DNA of 8,773 nt, taken from assembly GCA_025361685.1 (NCBI GenBank), contig JANYKE010000199.1:1-8773 (forward strand), in the 5' to 3' direction. Each line of letters begins with the position of its first letter. Positions within the stretch are counted from its first letter, which is position 1. Below are positions 6,242 through 8,773 of the stretch, piece by piece. Both the position numbers and the translations under genes were made by a program. This stretch comes from Eubacteriales bacterium. GTDB taxonomy: Bacteria; Bacillota; Clostridia; JANYKE01. Below the pieces are notes generated by a model. That model searched no databases. It saw only the letters and a list, made by a program, of their open reading frames with translations, and had not been told where the DNA came from.

Positions 6242-7132
6242 ATGCGGAATAGCAAAATTGTTGATAAGGTTAATTTGGGTAAAATACTTGTTTCCGATGG
6301 AGCATGGGGAACTCTCTTGCATAGTAAAGGACTTAGGCCCGGCGAATGCGCTGAACTATGGAACGTTGACCATTATGATGATGTATACGACATTGCCAAA
6401 AGTTATGTTGATACCGGCGCAGATATGATTACAACAAACAGCATAGGCGGCAGTTCAATAAAACTTAGGCATTACGGTTTAGAGGATCGTGCATACGAGA
6501 TTAACAAAGCAGCTGCAATGCTTTCGCGCAAGGCTGCCGGTGAAGATTGCTTCGTTATCGCCTCATTAGGTCCTTGCGGGCTGATGCTTGTTATCGAAGA
6601 AGTGACTGCCGACGAACTATATGAATCATTTAAAGAACAAGTGCTTGCTTTTGAAGCGGGCGGAGCAGATGCAGTATGCATAGAAACAATGAGCGATATT
6701 GAAGAGGCTTGCATTGCCATCAAAGCAGCCAGGGAAAATACTTCTTTGGAAATAATATGTACATTTACATTTGATAAAACAGTTTCAGGCGAATACAGAA
6801 CCATGATGGGTGCTTCACCCGAGGATACAGCAACAGCATCGATTGCTGCAGGTGCAGATATTGTCGGCACCAATTGCGGGAGCGGCATTGAAAGAATGGC
6901 AGATATTGTACCATTGATAAAATCTGTATGCGGCGACACGCCGATAATAATTCAGGCCAATGCCGGTATGCCGACAATTGAAAATGGAATAACGGTTTTT
7001 CATGAAACTCCCGAATACACTGCTCAATTTGTTCCGGCAATTATCACCGCCGGCGCAAAAATAATCGGAGGCTGTTGCGGAACAACCCCCGATCATATAA
7101 GAGCAATTAAAAATGCTATTCCGCTCTCTTAG
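6242..7132 (+). CDS. Stand-alone homocysteine S-methyltransferase domain protein
   Basis: 296-aa protein of the homocysteine/selenocysteine methyltransferase family (MetH N-terminal domain, BHMT, MmuM), a zinc-dependent TIM barrel that activates homocysteine thiolate to make methionine. Visible motifs are SDGAWGTLL (18-26), ADMITTNSIGGSS (60-72), CIETMSD (146-152), GTNCGSG with zinc ligand C212 (209-215), QANAGMP (238-244) and GGCCGTTPDH with ligands C278 and C279 (276-285). All three zinc cysteines are present. It lacks the folate, cobalamin and activation domains of full MetH, so the methyl donor is not shown. It could be S-methylmethionine, a betaine, or methylcobalamin on a separate corrinoid protein, or the protein could be one part of a split MetH. 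It is a single-gene plus-strand unit with its own promoter, and its last 17 bases overlap the 3' end of gpsA on the other strand. Family assignment is secure; the exact substrate is open. Confidence 0.9.
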   Translation: MRNSKIVDKVNLGKILVSDGAWGTLLHSKGLRPGECAELWNVDHYDDVYDIAKSYVDTGADMITTNSIGGSSIKLRHYGLEDRAYEINKAAAMLSRKAAGEDCFVIASLGPCGLMLVIEEVTADELYESFKEQVLAFEAGGADAVCIETMSDIEEACIAIKAARENTSLEIICTFTFDKTVSGEYRTMMGASPEDTATASIAAGADIVGTNCGSGIERMADIVPLIKSVCGDTPIIIQANAGMPTIENGITVFHETPEYTAQFVPAIITAGAKIIGGCCGTTPDHIRAIKNAIPLS

Positions 7133-8126
7133 TTCTTCCCATTAAATCGTTAACCGCATCGCGCGGATTTTTTCCATTATATACCACATCATAAATCGCT
7201 TTAATAATAGGCATTTCGATGTTGTGGTGTTGTGCTAATTTATATGCGGGTGCTGCGGTCAGAACGCCTTCAACGACCATGTTTACTTTCTTAATCGCCT
7301 CATCAACAGTATTGCCCTGACCAACAAGTATGCCTGCTTTTCTGTTTCTGCTATATTCGCCTGTGCAGGTCAATATCATATCTCCCATTCCGGCAAGTCC
7401 TGAGAACGTATCTTTTGATGCTCCCATAGCGACACCTAGTCTTGTTATCTCTGCTAAACCTCTTGTCATCAGCGCAGCCTTTGTGTTGTTTTGAAATCCC
7501 AAACCTTCTGATATGCCCGCAGCAAATGCGATAACATTTTTTAGTGCGCCGGCCAATTCGGCACCAACCATATCACTTATTGTATATACTCTCAAATATG
7601 AATTCATAAAAAGTTCTTGAATCTGTCCTGCGGCATCCATGTCGTCCGAGGCACACACAACTGTTGATGGCAATTCTTTGGCAAGCTCGATTGCAAACGT
7701 TGGTCCGGTGAGAACACATAATCTTAATTCAGGTATCTCCTCAAAAATTACTTCGCTCAAAACTTTGCACGAATCAATTTCAATTCCTTTGGAGCAAGTC
7801 ACGATGATTGTATCCTTGCCAATAAGTCCTTTATCGAGACATTGCTTCAACCTTTTAGCAGTCTCTCTCGTCTTTTGCGCCGGAACCGTAAACACAACCG
7901 TGTCAGCATTTGTGACTGTCTCCTCAAAATCATTGGAGCACATAATTCCTTCCGGCAGAAAAACGCCTGGCATTCTGTCTTTGTACTCTCTCACAGTGTT
8001 GAGAAGCTCTGCTTCCTCTTTGATTGGTGTCCAAATCTGTATATCATGCCCATTATTGTTAAGCAGAACAGCTGTTGCAAGACCCATGCTGCCTGCAGCA
8101 AGAATAGAAATTTTATTTTTCTTCAT
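7116..8126 (-). CDS. gpsA: Glycerol-3-phosphate dehydrogenase [NAD(P)+]
   Basis: Cytoplasmic enzyme that reduces dihydroxyacetone phosphate to sn-glycerol-3-phosphate, the phospholipid backbone. 336 aa, normal for GpsA. The N-terminal Rossmann segment is ISILAAGSMGLATAVLL (6-22), followed by VFTVPAQ (78-84), VTCSKGIE with K113, LTGPTFAIELAKELPS (139-154), the catalytic-lysine motif GALKNVIA with K196, GMGDMILTCT (246-255, D249) and SRNRKAG (259-265). The first glycine of the usual GxGxxG is Ala here (AAGSMG). The start overlaps the end of plsY by 14 bases, with AAAGGA at 8135-8140 inside plsY, so the pair is translationally close and cotranscribed. Its product feeds the PlsY reaction directly. 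Its 3' end overlaps the convergent methyltransferase gene by 17 bases. Assignment is very secure. Confidence 0.97.
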   Translation of the reverse strand: MKKNKISILAAGSMGLATAVLLNNNGHDIQIWTPIKEEAELLNTVREYKDRMPGVFLPEGIMCSNDFEETVTNADTVVFTVPAQKTRETAKRLKQCLDKGLIGKDTIIVTCSKGIEIDSCKVLSEVIFEEIPELRLCVLTGPTFAIELAKELPSTVVCASDDMDAAGQIQELFMNSYLRVYTISDMVGAELAGALKNVIAFAAGISEGLGFQNNTKAALMTRGLAEITRLGVAMGASKDTFSGLAGMGDMILTCTGEYSRNRKAGILVGQGNTVDEAIKKVNMVVEGVLTAAPAYKLAQHHNIEMPIIKAIYDVVYNGKNPRDAVNDLMGRTKRAE

Positions 8127-8773
8127 TTATGTCATCCTTTGCCTTTTCATTTTTTTTGAAAATATTTGTTTTGTTCTCATTCCCTTTGAAAAGTCTTTTG
8201 ACATTTTCCCTGTGTGTAAATACGATAAGCAAACATATTAGCGTAACAATTATGATGCGGATCGGATCTGAAAATCCCTGAGTGTATGTCATTACCATGT
8301 ATGCAAGAGCGGCAATTATTGAGCCAAGTGAAACATAACCAAACACCAATAATATTATTGCAAACAATAACAGACTCAATAATGCAAATGACCAATTTAT
8401 CATCATCAAAACAGCAAGACTCGCGAGAACACCCTTGCCTCCTTTGAATCCGAAATAGAGCGGCCAGTTATGTCCGATAATTGCGGCAAGTCCGCCAAAT
8501 AATTTTCCGTAAAGCATATAGTTGACAGATGAGTCAGCAATATAATTTGTAACATAAGGAATAAATAAAGCACCCAATTGCATTATGCCTAATCCAACCA
8601 GACAAGCTAACACGCTTTTGGCAATATCTCCGATTATGACAAGCACTCCGGCTTTGGCTCCCAAATTTCTCATCGTATTAGTCATTCCGGCATTGCCGCT
8701 TCCCTTGCTTCTTATCTCAACTCCGTAAAAACGGCCGACTATAATCGCAGAGTTTACACTTCCTAAAAGATAC
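8113..8773 (-). CDS. plsY: Acyl-phosphate:glycerol-3-phosphate acyltransferase PlsY (5' end outside window)
   Basis: Integral membrane enzyme that transfers an acyl group from acyl-phosphate to glycerol-3-phosphate, giving lysophosphatidic acid. About 219 codons are visible; the coding frame runs past the ATG at 8685 to the right edge, since YLLGSVNSAIIVGRFYG and EIRSKGSGNAGMTNTMRNLG read continuously. Active-site motifs are SGNAGMTNTMR (motif 1), GHNWPLYFGFKGGKG (motif 2, phosphate-binding loop) and YVSLGSIIAAL (motif 3 region). Several hydrophobic helices follow the usual five-helix PlsY layout. The C-terminal HRENVKRLFKGNENK is family-typical and is followed by a charged tail. Only the extreme N-terminus appears missing. 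It overlaps gpsA by 14 bases. Assignment is very secure. Confidence 0.96.
   Translation of the reverse strand, partial: YLLGSVNSAIIVGRFYGVEIRSKGSGNAGMTNTMRNLGAKAGVLVIIGDIAKSVLACLVGLGIMQLGALFIPYVTNYIADSSVNYMLYGKLFGGLAAIIGHNWPLYFGFKGGKGVLASLAVLMMINWSFALLSLLLFAIILLVFGYVSLGSIIAALAYMVMTYTQGFSDPIRIIIVTLICLLIVFTHRENVKRLFKGNENKTNIFKKNEKAKDDINEEK
8135..8140 (-). promoter_or_regulatory. Ribosome binding site of gpsA, inside plsY
   Basis: The minus strand reads AAAGGA, 8 bases before the gpsA ATG at 8126, within the last codons of plsY. It supports the start with overlapping genes. Confidence 0.75.

Noticed and set aside
7101..7122. Possible terminator hairpin around AGCAATTAAAAATGCT
   Set aside because: Only a 4-base AT-rich stem with no U-run placed for termination on either strand.
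7639..8241. 200-aa plus-strand frame
   Set aside because: It is antisense to gpsA and the plsY 3' end, both of which show clear conserved motifs; its translation is low-information.

Overview
The window looks like chromosomal core sequence from a low-to-moderate GC Firmicute, most likely a Lachnospiraceae-type Clostridium relative. This rests on the plsY-gpsA pairing, the Gram-positive-style GGGAGG/AAAGGA ribosome binding sites, a full-length bifunctional Rel, and an IMP dehydrogenase whose active-site loop ([13 protein letters not shown]) I recall from gut Clostridia. I see no rRNA, tRNA, CRISPR array, insertion sequence or phage gene, and no gene-free stretch over about 150 bases.

Layout. 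From 6107 down to the left edge, five genes read on the minus strand with small gaps and no visible terminator between them: an unrecognised four-helix membrane protein, a eukaryotic-type HisA, a degenerate PP2C-like membrane protein, the (p)ppGpp synthetase/hydrolase Rel, and guaB (cut by the window start). Candidate internal promoters lie just before the PP2C-like gene and just before guaB, so this is probably one read-through cluster with nested transcription units. From 6242 a single plus-strand gene encodes a stand-alone homocysteine S-methyltransferase domain. From the right edge, plsY (5' end outside the window) and gpsA read on the minus strand. gpsA meets the methyltransferase gene tail to tail with a 17-base overlap.

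How the genes fit together. PlsY and GpsA supply acyl-glycerol-3-phosphate and glycerol-3-phosphate for phospholipid synthesis. The left cluster is linked through purine metabolism: HisA is a histidine-pathway step whose downstream branch releases AICAR, GuaB commits IMP to GTP, and Rel consumes GTP or GDP to make the alarmone that restrains that pathway. The most unusual item is the PP2C-like gene. It retains the outline of a PPM/PP2C fold but has lost most metal-binding aspartates, is anchored by one C-terminal helix, and carries a Pro/Thr-rich tail. Its stop codon lies 4 bases before the rel start codon, and rel has no recognisable Shine-Dalgarno site. A membrane pseudophosphatase coupled to stringent-response output is an inference worth testing.

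Regulation visible in the sequence: a pair of overlapping, divergent sigma-A-like promoters at 6155-6194 separates the left cluster from the methyltransferase gene. The guaB promoter carries a small perfect inverted repeat over its -10 region.
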